11,591 nt of DNA, from contig JADGDL010000031.1 of NCBI GenBank assembly GCA_016744875.1, positions 12,183 through 23,773 on the forward strand, given 5' to 3'. Made by a program: the position numbers and the translations under genes. Below are positions 5,822-11,591 of this stretch, one piece after another; position 1 is the stretch's first letter, and each line of letters opens with the position of its first letter. Source of the stretch: Sulfurovum sp. GTDB lineage: Bacteria > Campylobacterota > Campylobacteria > Campylobacterales > Sulfurovaceae. The notes beneath the pieces are model-generated. The model was not told the DNA's origin. It saw only the letters and a list, made by a program, of their open reading frames with translations, and made no database searches.

Positions 5822-7648
5822 ATGCAAGAAATACATATGTCAGAAGCCAAACAACTGTTTAAAAAACTTAAGATCCATACATTGCTTGATCTTGCACTCA
5901 TCACTCCAACATCATATAACGACACTACACTCTCTTTAAACCCTGAACTGGGTAAAGTCAATACATTGGAAGCCAAAGTAGTAGATAGCAGTATCTATGC
6001 AGGGAAACTACGTGTAACATTTAATCTTACTAGTTCAGGCAGACGTCTCTCATCGACATTTTTTAGAGTGACACCTTATCATCACAAGCTTTTTGAAGTA
6101 GGTACATCTCATGTGATACAGGGAAAGCTTGAAGAATACAAGGGATACCTACAGATGACACAACCCAAGTCCATCAAACAGATAGGGAAGATTACGCCTA
6201 AATACAAAACTGTACTCAAAGAGTCTGAGATAGCTTCATTGATGGAAGTGTATATCAATGAGCAAAACCTTTTTAATGAAGGGCTAGACTCTAAGGAAGT
6301 GGCTACGCTTATGCATATACATTTCCCTAAAAGTATGCAAGAGGTGTATGAAGGTAATAGTTTTAAATCAGAGTTTATTTCAGTATTGAAGTTTATAGAA
6401 GCCTATAATCATCTTAAAAAGTTACGCGGGAAAAGGGCAGATTTTCCTGCACATAGAACATTGACCGGGGATATAGAAAAATTTGTTAATAGTTTGCCTT
6501 TTACACTCACACAAGAACAGCAAGAGGTCATATCACAAATACGACTAGACTTGGCAAGAGAAGAGAAGGCAGCCAAACGAATGGTCGTTGGTGATGTGGG
6601 TTCTGGTAAAACGATGGTAATCTTAGCTTCAGTAATGATGGCACTACCGCATAAGAGCATCTTAATGGCACCTACCTCGCTGTTGGCACTGCAACTTTAT
6701 GAAGAAGCTTGTAAACATTTGCCAAAAGAAGTTAGTGTAGCGCTTGTCATGCAAGGTAAAGATAAAGGGGATTATACAAAGGCAGACTTTATCATAGGTA
6801 CACATGCTTTACTCTATAAAGAAGATTTACCTGAAGCTTCTTTGGTGATGGTTGATGAACAGCACCGATTTGGTACGAAACAAAGAGCATCACTGGAAAC
6901 TTTGGTAAGTTCTGGAGAGAAAAAACCACATTTTTTACAATTCTCAGCGACACCTATACCAAGAACACAGGCGATGATGGAGTCAGAGCTATTGGATGTT
7001 TCTCTCATTACCACAACACCTTTTGAAAGAGAAGTACTGACTCAGACCATAGAAAAACAGGATTTCCCAAATTTACTCACACATATAAAAGAAGAGATAG
7101 CCCAAGAACATCAAGTACTGATTATCTATCCACTGGTTGAAGAAAGTTCTGAAGTACCGTATCAGTCTTTAGAAGAAAGTAGAGCATTTTGGGAAAAGAA
7201 TTTTGATGATGTGTATATGACACATGGGAAAGATAAGCATAAAGAAGAAATACTGTTAGAGTTTAGAGAGAAGGGAAATATCCTTTTAGCCACGACAGTG
7301 GTAGAAGTAGGTATATCATTACCTAGACTTACACTTATCGTCATTGTAGGTGCTGAAAGGCTAGGGTTGGCTACACTGCATCAACTTCGTGGAAGAGTAG
7401 GGCGTAACGGTTTAAAGAGTTGGTGTTACCTCTACTCTAACACTCAAAACAACTTCAGACTCGAGCAGTTCTCCAAAACGACCAATGGTTTTGAGATCGC
7501 AAAACTGGATCTAAAATTCCGTGATTCGGGTGACATACTTGATGGTACCATACAAAGTGGTCAAAAGTTCAAGTGGCTAGATATGGGAGAAGATGAAGAA
7601 GTTATTTCCCGTGCGAAAAATAGATTAGAAAGTGTAAAGTTGAAGTAA
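5822..7648 (+). CDS. recG: ATP-dependent DNA helicase RecG (short form)
   Basis: RecG is a double-strand DNA translocase that remodels stalled forks and Holliday junctions. The 608-residue protein is shorter than the roughly 690 residues of E. coli RecG, mainly in the N-terminal wedge/OB part (about 1-220). Helicase motifs are in order: PFTLTQEQ (226-233), Walker A GDVGSGKT (257-264), Walker B DEQH (345-348) with HRFGTKQR after it, SATPIPRT (375-382), TTVVEVGISLP (491-501), AERLGLATLHQLRGRVGR (511-528), and the RecG C-terminal block FRDSGDILDG (567-576). Motif V reads VGISLP where E. coli has VGVDVP, and the C-terminal block has Asp where Gly is usual. The ATG at 5822 follows GAGGT (5813-5817). 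Its own promoter and the convergent neighbour suggest a single-gene transcript. Confidence 0.96.
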   Translation: MQEIHMSEAKQLFKKLKIHTLLDLALITPTSYNDTTLSLNPELGKVNTLEAKVVDSSIYAGKLRVTFNLTSSGRRLSSTFFRVTPYHHKLFEVGTSHVIQGKLEEYKGYLQMTQPKSIKQIGKITPKYKTVLKESEIASLMEVYINEQNLFNEGLDSKEVATLMHIHFPKSMQEVYEGNSFKSEFISVLKFIEAYNHLKKLRGKRADFPAHRTLTGDIEKFVNSLPFTLTQEQQEVISQIRLDLAREEKAAKRMVVGDVGSGKTMVILASVMMALPHKSILMAPTSLLALQLYEEACKHLPKEVSVALVMQGKDKGDYTKADFIIGTHALLYKEDLPEASLVMVDEQHRFGTKQRASLETLVSSGEKKPHFLQFSATPIPRTQAMMESELLDVSLITTTPFEREVLTQTIEKQDFPNLLTHIKEEIAQEHQVLIIYPLVEESSEVPYQSLEESRAFWEKNFDDVYMTHGKDKHKEEILLEFREKGNILLATTVVEVGISLPRLTLIVIVGAERLGLATLHQLRGRVGRNGLKSWCYLYSNTQNNFRLEQFSKTTNGFEIAKLDLKFRDSGDILDGTIQSGQKFKWLDMGEDEEVISRAKNRLESVKLK

Positions 7649-7656
7649 AGGTGAGA

Positions 7657-7682
7657 GGCAAGATGGGCTTTGCCCATTTGCC
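7657..7682. terminator. Hairpin between convergent recG and hpf
   Basis: GGCAA (7657-7661), bulged G, ATGGGC (7663-7668), loop TTT, GCCCAT (7672-7677) and TTGCC (7678-7682) form an 11-bp GC-rich stem with one bulge. It fills the 40-nt gap between the two stop codons and could end transcription from both sides. Neither flank has a proper T-run, so the terminator call is by position and stem strength. Confidence 0.6.
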
Positions 7683-7688
7683 GTCCTA

Positions 7689-8225
7689 TTAATATAAACC
7701 GAATTTACCATCTGCTCTTTTATACATGACTCTCATAAGTCCCTCTGTATCATTAAAGACGATGAATTGTCTTTTCGTTTCTGCTTTGAGTGCATCTATA
7801 GCTTCATCAAAGTCAAGTGGTTTATGAAGCTCAAGGTCCATAGGCACGATCTCAAGCTCTTCATCTGTGTTGTATTCACTTACAGCTTCAGCTTCTTCTC
7901 CCATATCTTTAAAGCTCATAATTCTATGACCTTTGATCTTGTCTGCATGTCTTCTAAGTGATTTTTTAAGTCTCTCTATAGCAAGGTCAATTGCTGCATA
8001 AACATCTTTATCATTTTGGGTAATAACGATGGTATTTTTATCTTTTAAATTTACGATGAATTCTGTTACAAAGCCTTTTTTGCCATTTTTTTCATTGGCT
8101 GATATGACGGTATTTGCTGAAATAATATCTAGATGGTATTTGTTAAGTCCCTCTACCGCTGCATCAGCATACGCTTTGATAGTGTCTGTAAGTTCGAAAT
8201 GTCTTCCCGTTATACTTTTGTTCAT
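7689..8225 (-). CDS. hpf: Ribosome hibernation promoting factor, long form (HPF)
   Basis: Long HPF binds the 30S subunit in the mRNA/tRNA channel and dimerises 70S ribosomes into inactive 100S particles under stress. The 178 residues comprise an N-terminal S30AE domain (about 1-100, MNKSITGRHFELTDTIKAYA onward, with the basic helix IERLKKSLRRHADKIKGHR). An acidic linker (about 110-130) follows, then a C-terminal dimerisation domain (PMDLELHKPLDFDEAIDAL, then FIVFNDTEGLMRVMYKRADG). The C-terminal domain separates it from short HPF and YfiA. The ATG at 8223-8225 has AAGGA (8232-8236) 6 nt upstream. It is convergent with recG and lies downstream of the pilin operon, but a terminator separates it from those genes, so it is probably transcribed alone. 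Confidence 0.95.
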   Translation of the reverse strand: MNKSITGRHFELTDTIKAYADAAVEGLNKYHLDIISANTVISANEKNGKKGFVTEFIVNLKDKNTIVITQNDKDVYAAIDLAIERLKKSLRRHADKIKGHRIMSFKDMGEEAEAVSEYNTDEELEIVPMDLELHKPLDFDEAIDALKAETKRQFIVFNDTEGLMRVMYKRADGKFGLY

Positions 8226-8243
8226 TATAAATCCTTAGTATTA

Positions 8244-8273
8244 AAGTATAGATAAATCTTATTATCTATACTT
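8244..8273. promoter_or_regulatory. 12-bp-arm inverted repeat in the hpf upstream region
   Basis: AAGTATAGATAA (8244-8255) and TTATCTATACTT (8262-8273) are exact inverted copies separated by 6 nt. Read in the hpf direction, the outer arm contains TATAGATAAT, which resembles a -10 box. The repeat therefore probably overlaps the hpf promoter or the start of its leader. It may be an operator or an RNA hairpin just ahead of the ribosome binding site. Confidence 0.5.
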
Positions 8274-8300
8274 AATTTTAACTTAAGTAACTTAATGAAA

Positions 8301-8335
8301 GGTAAATGAAAGAGATTCAGAGGAATGCCTCTGAA
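8301..8335 (-). terminator. Intrinsic terminator of the pseudopilin operon
   Basis: On the minus strand TTCAGAGG, loop CATT, CCTCTGAA (8335 down to 8316) gives an 8-bp perfect stem, followed by the U-rich TCTCTTTCATTT. It begins 11 nt after the stop codon of the last pseudopilin gene. The stem, short loop and U-rich tail fit a Rho-independent terminator that separates this operon from hpf. Confidence 0.75.
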
Positions 8336-8346
8336 AATGTATAGAA

Positions 8347-9012
8347 TTAAAAGTCTTCTTGTCCTGCGATAGTGGCATATCCCGTTTCTGGCGCAATGTT
8401 AATATCAAATGTGTCACCATCTGACATTGTAAATGTGAAAGTACATTCAGTAGCCATATAGGTACTGTAGTTAGGAACAGCACTTGCTCCAAAACTTACA
8501 TGAGGTCTTCCCAGATGGTCAAAACCTATGTGTTTTATACCATTACAACCGCCTGTACCATTTGCAACTGTTACACCAAATTTTTTACCTATGAACATTT
8601 CACTACTGACTGTAGCATCACTACAATCACCGCCATCCGCTAGGTAGAGAGGTTTACCACTGAGAGGATCTGTAGCTGCTTCACTCTCTTCAAAGGATCC
8701 CCCACTATCCCTATCATCATCACTACCTATTCGGAAAAAGTGATCTCCATTTGAACATGTCGAGAACATGATCTTCCAAAATCGTTGTTGCCAATTAGGA
8801 TTGTTAAACATATGTTTATTATCCATGAGTGCCAGGTGTTGTGTATGACGTATGTTTGAAAGTATACTATCTGCTGCTTCTTGTTTTAAATCACGGTCCA
8901 TTCTTGACATGGCCATTGCAGCTATAATGCCCAATACTACAATAACAAATACAAGTTCCAGCAATGTAAACGCAGGCTTTTTATGATTATGTTTTAAATT
9001 AAAATATCTCAT
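8347..9012 (-). CDS. Type IV/type II pseudopilin, GspH/FimT-like (221 aa)
   Basis: This is the last gene of the pilin-type operon. The N-terminus has a 14-residue basic leader, then the prepilin processing site KKPA/FTLLELVFVIVVLG: Ala at -1, Phe at +1, Glu at mature position 5, and a hydrophobic helix to about residue 36. After processing by a prepilin peptidase it would sit in the inner membrane or in a periplasmic pseudopilus. The globular part has four cysteines (86, 130, 156, 190), enough for two disulfides, and an Asp-rich loop GSDDDRDSGG (96-105). The C-terminal FDHLGRPHVSF is like the end region of GspH/FimT minor pilins. It overlaps the preceding gene by ATGA (9009-9012), so translation is coupled. 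The exact role (type II secretion, type IV pilus or MSHA-like) is not decided by this sequence. Confidence 0.85.
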   Translation of the reverse strand: MRYFNLKHNHKKPAFTLLELVFVIVVLGIIAAMAMSRMDRDLKQEAADSILSNIRHTQHLALMDNKHMFNNPNWQQRFWKIMFSTCSNGDHFFRIGSDDDRDSGGSFEESEAATDPLSGKPLYLADGGDCSDATVSSEMFIGKKFGVTVANGTGGCNGIKHIGFDHLGRPHVSFGASAVPNYSTYMATECTFTFTMSDGDTFDINIAPETGYATIAGQEDF

Positions 9013-9500
9013 ATTTTTTGTAGTGTCCTTTTATGATAGGTTATCCATGGTGGATTTGCATCATGGTGGTCAAGTGCTTGATATTCAACATAAACATCAA
9101 TTACAATATTGAGTGGTGTATTGACAGTTGTAACAGCATTACTAAAAATATTTGTACCAACAGTACCACAAGATCCAACATTTGCAGCATCACCTATATA
9201 TGAGATTCTGACTCTTGCCTGGAATCCGCCTTGTGCTTCTGATCGTATAATATTATTTCCATCGATCTCAGTAAGGCAGTTTCCAGTTGCATTCCTGTCA
9301 TTGGAAGAAACTGCCATAATAGCGTATTCAGTGTAACTTTTAGCCAAGAGTACTGCCTGTTCTCTTTGAAATTGTGAGGTAGTTTCTTTGATCATTTTTC
9401 CTGATAAACTCATAACTAGCACGGCTACAGTAGCCATAAGGACAATAACAACTATGGCTGTTAACATTGAAAAAGCTTTTCTGTTGTTTGTATATTTCAT
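9009..9500 (-). CDS. Minor pseudopilin lacking Glu5, MshP/PilX/GspK-like (163 aa)
   Basis: This short prepilin has a 9-residue basic leader and the site NNRKA/FSMLTAIVVIVLM, followed by a hydrophobic helix to about residue 34. Mature position 5 is Thr14, not Glu. In type II secretion the tip pseudopilin GspK lacks Glu5, and some minor pilins of the PilX/MshP kind also deviate, so a tip or initiation role is plausible. The rest is a small domain with two cysteines (75 and 111), possibly one disulfide, and a polar N-terminal helix continuation (QFQREQAVLLAKSYTEYAIM). It overlaps the upstream pilin gene by one base (TAATG) and the downstream one by four. An AAGGCGG-like ribosome site precedes the ATG at 9498-9500. 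The assignment to one named family is uncertain. Confidence 0.8.
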   Translation of the reverse strand: MKYTNNRKAFSMLTAIVVIVLMATVAVLVMSLSGKMIKETTSQFQREQAVLLAKSYTEYAIMAVSSNDRNATGNCLTEIDGNNIIRSEAQGGFQARVRISYIGDAANVGSCGTVGTNIFSNAVTTVNTPLNIVIDVYVEYQALDHHDANPPWITYHKRTLQKI

Positions 9501-10354
9501 TAGAATACCGCCTTTTCTTTACATGCTGTAACATTAAAGTCAGCATCACCAATGTTTTCTGATCTACAGACCTTAAATCGTATGGTTCTTCCATCTCCAC
9601 GGAATTTAAATGTAGTGATGCCTGTCATTAATAGTGACCGGTTATTTACAGTTGCAGCAGGAATAGCAGCACTTGGGCTTGGTGTAAAGTTATGATAGAG
9701 ATAAAGATCTCCACCCTCTATGACTAGGGCATAAGATGTCCACGCAAGTTTATAATGTTCTACTTTTGTGGTAGGGGCAGCCGATAGTGTGATGGTACTT
9801 CCTGAATATGATGCTATATCGCTTTGAATTGTATAGCCTGGAAAGTAAATAGCAGCATCATCGACACCCAATGATGCTGTACCTGAAAGGTTTCCTATAA
9901 TAGTATCGGCTAACCCAAGATTTGAACCTGGTGTGTTGAGTGTTGTACCTGCACTTGCATCCAAGTCACAAAAACCACTCCATCCAGGGTATCTATTGGT
10001 AGTACCATTTGTAATGGACCCAAAACTATCTGCATCATAACCTACCCACTGAAGTACAGAGTAGAGGTCTGGATTTGAGCCTAAAGCTTCAGTAATCAAT
10101 TCTGGTGTGCCAGCTTTTCCTACTCTTCTGATCACTGTACCCGGGATAGCATAAGCTAAACGGTTGGCTATCTGTACTGAGGCGAGCTCGGTTTTTACAG
10201 AGGCACGTTGTTGGGCTCTTTGTAAAATGTAGCTTTGATACACTTTAGCAATAACCTCAGCACCTATAGAAGCGACAATCCCCAATATAACAATGACAAA
10301 AACCAGTTCTAACATTGAAAAGGCATTTCTATTTTTATGTACGGTTCTTTTCAT
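9500..10354 (-). CDS. Type IV/type II pseudopilin, PulJ/MshO-like (284 aa)
   Basis: The protein begins with an 11-residue basic leader and the processing site NRNA/FSMLELVFVIVILG, with Ala at -1 and Glu at mature position 5. The hydrophobic helix continues to about residue 35 and then into a long amphipathic stretch (QRAQQRASVKTELASVQIAN) typical of pilin N-terminal helices. The large C-terminal domain is Ser/Thr/Gly-rich and probably beta-structured. It ends in GDGRTIRFKVCRSE and CKEKAVF, with cysteines at 129, 263 and 278. Size and the closing strand pattern are like PulJ/GspJ or MshO minor pilins. The ATG (10352-10354) lies 2 nt after the stop of the upstream pilin gene, with GAGGA at 10365-10369 inside that gene's last codons. 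Family naming is by general resemblance only. Confidence 0.82.
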   Translation of the reverse strand: MKRTVHKNRNAFSMLELVFVIVILGIVASIGAEVIAKVYQSYILQRAQQRASVKTELASVQIANRLAYAIPGTVIRRVGKAGTPELITEALGSNPDLYSVLQWVGYDADSFGSITNGTTNRYPGWSGFCDLDASAGTTLNTPGSNLGLADTIIGNLSGTASLGVDDAAIYFPGYTIQSDIASYSGSTITLSAAPTTKVEHYKLAWTSYALVIEGGDLYLYHNFTPSPSAAIPAATVNNRSLLMTGITTFKFRGDGRTIRFKVCRSENIGDADFNVTACKEKAVF

Positions 10355-10356
10355 AT

Positions 10357-11079
10357 TTATTGTTCCTCTAGTCTAAAACTACCAATATTACATGTAAAGG
10401 CACGTAATACGATCTGTTTTTCCAGTTCATCAGCTGCACTGGTACTTGTCAATGTCACAGAGATCTGTTTGATATTTGTTGTGCCTCCGGGTAATGCAGC
10501 TGAAAAGGGGTCAGAAAAGGTTATTTTATTATCTGCTGTAGGATCAAGGTAAGAACCACCTCCTGGAGCATCAGCCATATACGTAACATTTCTAGCTATA
10601 TTGATCGTTGTTGTTTCAATATAGTTGGCATCAGGTGATGATTGGATTTCTGCCAAACTTGTTGAAGCGTCAAAATCATCCATATCATCATTATGTTCTT
10701 CAAGTGTTTCACCAGTGTCTGTTCCCACACCAGTAGCAGTTAACCTTAAACCTGTACTGGTTAGAAACGTTCGGAAACTTGTATCTGGTGTACCAGCACG
10801 TCTTCCTGTGAGTGTACCGCTTGAGTTGTCTTCATTTAAACCCGCATTCCCACCTGTTTGAAGTATGATGGAGTCTTCTGTTTCATCAACATTATTTTCA
10901 TCCCAATAATGTCCCAGTATCAAGTTCACTTGTGTTGCTGCTTCATTAATGCCTTCTTGTTGTATAGCAACATATCCACTTTTACTTGCTTGACTAATGA
11001 GCATAGGGGCAGACATCAGTATGATCCCCATAATAACAATGGCAAATATCAACTCAATCATCGCAATAGCTTTACGCAT
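10357..11079 (-). CDS. Type IV/type II pseudopilin with acidic middle region (240 aa)
   Basis: The N-terminus MRKA/IAMIELIFAIVIMGI has a four-residue leader, Ala at -1, Ile at +1 and Glu at mature position 5, followed by a hydrophobic helix to about residue 29. I chose the ATG at 11077-11079 because AAGGA lies 8 nt before it. An upstream ATG (11086-11088) abuts that ribosome site, and a TTG at 11106 would add residues atypical of a leader. The middle is strikingly acidic (DENNVDETED at 60-69 and LEEHNDDMDDFD at 126-137) and otherwise rich in Thr, Ser and Gly. A single cysteine (230) lies near the C-terminus. It is the first of four pilin-type genes and starts 20 nt after the stop of the large upstream gene. 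Its closest named relative (PulG, GspI or MshD type) cannot be settled by eye. Confidence 0.82.
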   Translation of the reverse strand: MRKAIAMIELIFAIVIMGIILMSAPMLISQASKSGYVAIQQEGINEAATQVNLILGHYWDENNVDETEDSIILQTGGNAGLNEDNSSGTLTGRRAGTPDTSFRTFLTSTGLRLTATGVGTDTGETLEEHNDDMDDFDASTSLAEIQSSPDANYIETTTINIARNVTYMADAPGGGSYLDPTADNKITFSDPFSAALPGGTTNIKQISVTLTSTSAADELEKQIVLRAFTCNIGSFRLEEQ

Positions 11080-11099
11080 ATTATTCATCCTTCTTTGGG

Positions 11100-11591
11100 C
11101 TACCAACTAAGCCGTTTGTTTATTTCTTTACTTGCATTTGAATCAACCACATGACCTGTTTTACCATGACCTGTCCAACCACCTTGTCCTATAAATCTCA
11201 CTTTATAGAATGGAATAGGATTTGCCGTAGGGCTAACAGGATTATAAATGAGCCACGAATTTGTATCTGTTGTTGGTGTCGTATCTAAGTTTATTTCAAC
11301 AGTCATAGGTAATGGTCCTGAATTTCTTTGGACATTGACTTGATTGTCCGTAGCTAGTGTTCCTAATATTGCATCAGGGATCGTTACAATAGAATCCGGA
11401 GTAATACTTGCAGTTCCACTCGGTGTAATAGTCCCAACTTCAAGTGTTACATTTCCGTCTCCTGTAGCACGGTTATGTGGGAAAGAGAGCCACCAATAAG
11501 GTTCGTTTATTTTCCCGCCGACCTCTATATTATCAGGAAGTAAAGTACATGTAGGGAATATATCACAGTATACAACTACAGATATTGGTGT
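11100..11591 (-). CDS. C-terminal part of a probable large exported protein (5' end outside window)
   Basis: The frame is open from the window edge down to a TAG at 11100-11102, giving the last 163 residues of a longer protein. An ATG at 11304-11306 exists inside it, but the frame upstream of that ATG is just as protein-like, so a 68-residue gene is unlikely. The sequence is rich in Thr, Pro, Gly, Asn and Val with alternating beta-type patterns. It has two cysteines close to the window edge, WWLSFPHNRATGDG, NSWLIYNPV, and an end with GGWTGHGKTG followed by NASKEINKRLSW. No membrane segment is visible. It lies directly upstream of four pseudopilin genes and is probably co-transcribed with them. 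In MSHA clusters a large protein (MshQ) accompanies minor pilins, so a surface or pilus-associated role is a reasonable inference, not a demonstrated one. Confidence 0.7.
   Translation of the reverse strand, partial: TPISVVVYCDIFPTCTLLPDNIEVGGKINEPYWWLSFPHNRATGDGNVTLEVGTITPSGTASITPDSIVTIPDAILGTLATDNQVNVQRNSGPLPMTVEINLDTTPTTDTNSWLIYNPVSPTANPIPFYKVRFIGQGGWTGHGKTGHVVDSNASKEINKRLSW

Noticed and set aside
8271..8295. Three spaced CTTAA motifs upstream of hpf
   Set aside because: The motif is short and AT-rich, with uneven spacing (11 and 9 nt), so it is probably chance in an AT-rich spacer.
10625..10861. Plus-strand open frame opposite the acidic pseudopilin region
   Set aside because: Its Ser/Val/Pro composition mirrors the Asp/Thr/Gly codons of the opposite strand, and it has no ribosome site or neighbours in that orientation.
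11077..11106. Longer start choices (TTG 11106, ATG 11088) for the first pseudopilin
   Set aside because: The ATG at 11079 has AAGGA at the right distance and leaves a short basic leader. The ATG at 11088 abuts the ribosome site.
11100..11306. Separate 68-residue gene beginning at the ATG at 11304-11306
   Set aside because: The same frame is open and protein-like all the way to the window edge, so this is the tail of a larger gene.

Overview
The window looks like chromosomal DNA from a Campylobacterota (epsilonproteobacterial) bacterium, most like Sulfurovum or a relative. That is a judgement from protein style and gene order, not a database match. The DNA is AT-rich and tightly packed. It carries kdsA-ribH-nusB in that order, which I recall being conserved in Helicobacter and Campylobacter. 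It also has the futalosine-pathway gene mqnC beside an M16 peptidase-like gene, a short RecG, a long-form HPF and prepilins cleaved after Ala.

Left edge (1-543): the 3' end of an unrecognised plus-strand gene meets a small unrecognised minus-strand gene tail to tail, with 8 nt of overlap. Plus-strand block (544-7648): a DMT/EamA permease overlaps kdsA (Kdo-8-phosphate synthase, for lipopolysaccharide) by ATGA. After a spacer with a hairpin come ribH (riboflavin), nusB (antitermination) and mqnC (menaquinone), closely spaced and probably co-transcribed. A second spacer with a degenerate palindromic repeat leads to an exported M16-family protein whose zinc-binding motif is destroyed. A 27-bp palindrome overlaps its stop codon. 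A clear -10 box then precedes recG (replication-fork and recombination helicase).

Minus-strand block (7689-11591): hpf converges on recG across a strong hairpin and has a 12-bp-arm inverted repeat in its upstream region. Upstream of hpf, and separated from it by a good intrinsic terminator, is the 3' end of a pilin-type operon. Its order of transcription is the C-terminal end of a large probable exported protein (cut by the window edge), then four consecutive type IV/type II pseudopilin genes, overlapping by a few bases or very closely spaced. Each has a short basic leader, an Ala at -1 and a hydrophobic helix. One lacks the Glu at mature position 5, as tip-type minor pilins do.

Housekeeping genes dominate the left two thirds. 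The pilin cassette is the least explained part and the best candidate for something not well described: a minor-pilin set encoded together with a large exported protein, comparable in outline to the end of an MSHA cluster. I saw no CRISPR array, tRNA, rRNA, insertion sequence or FMN riboswitch.
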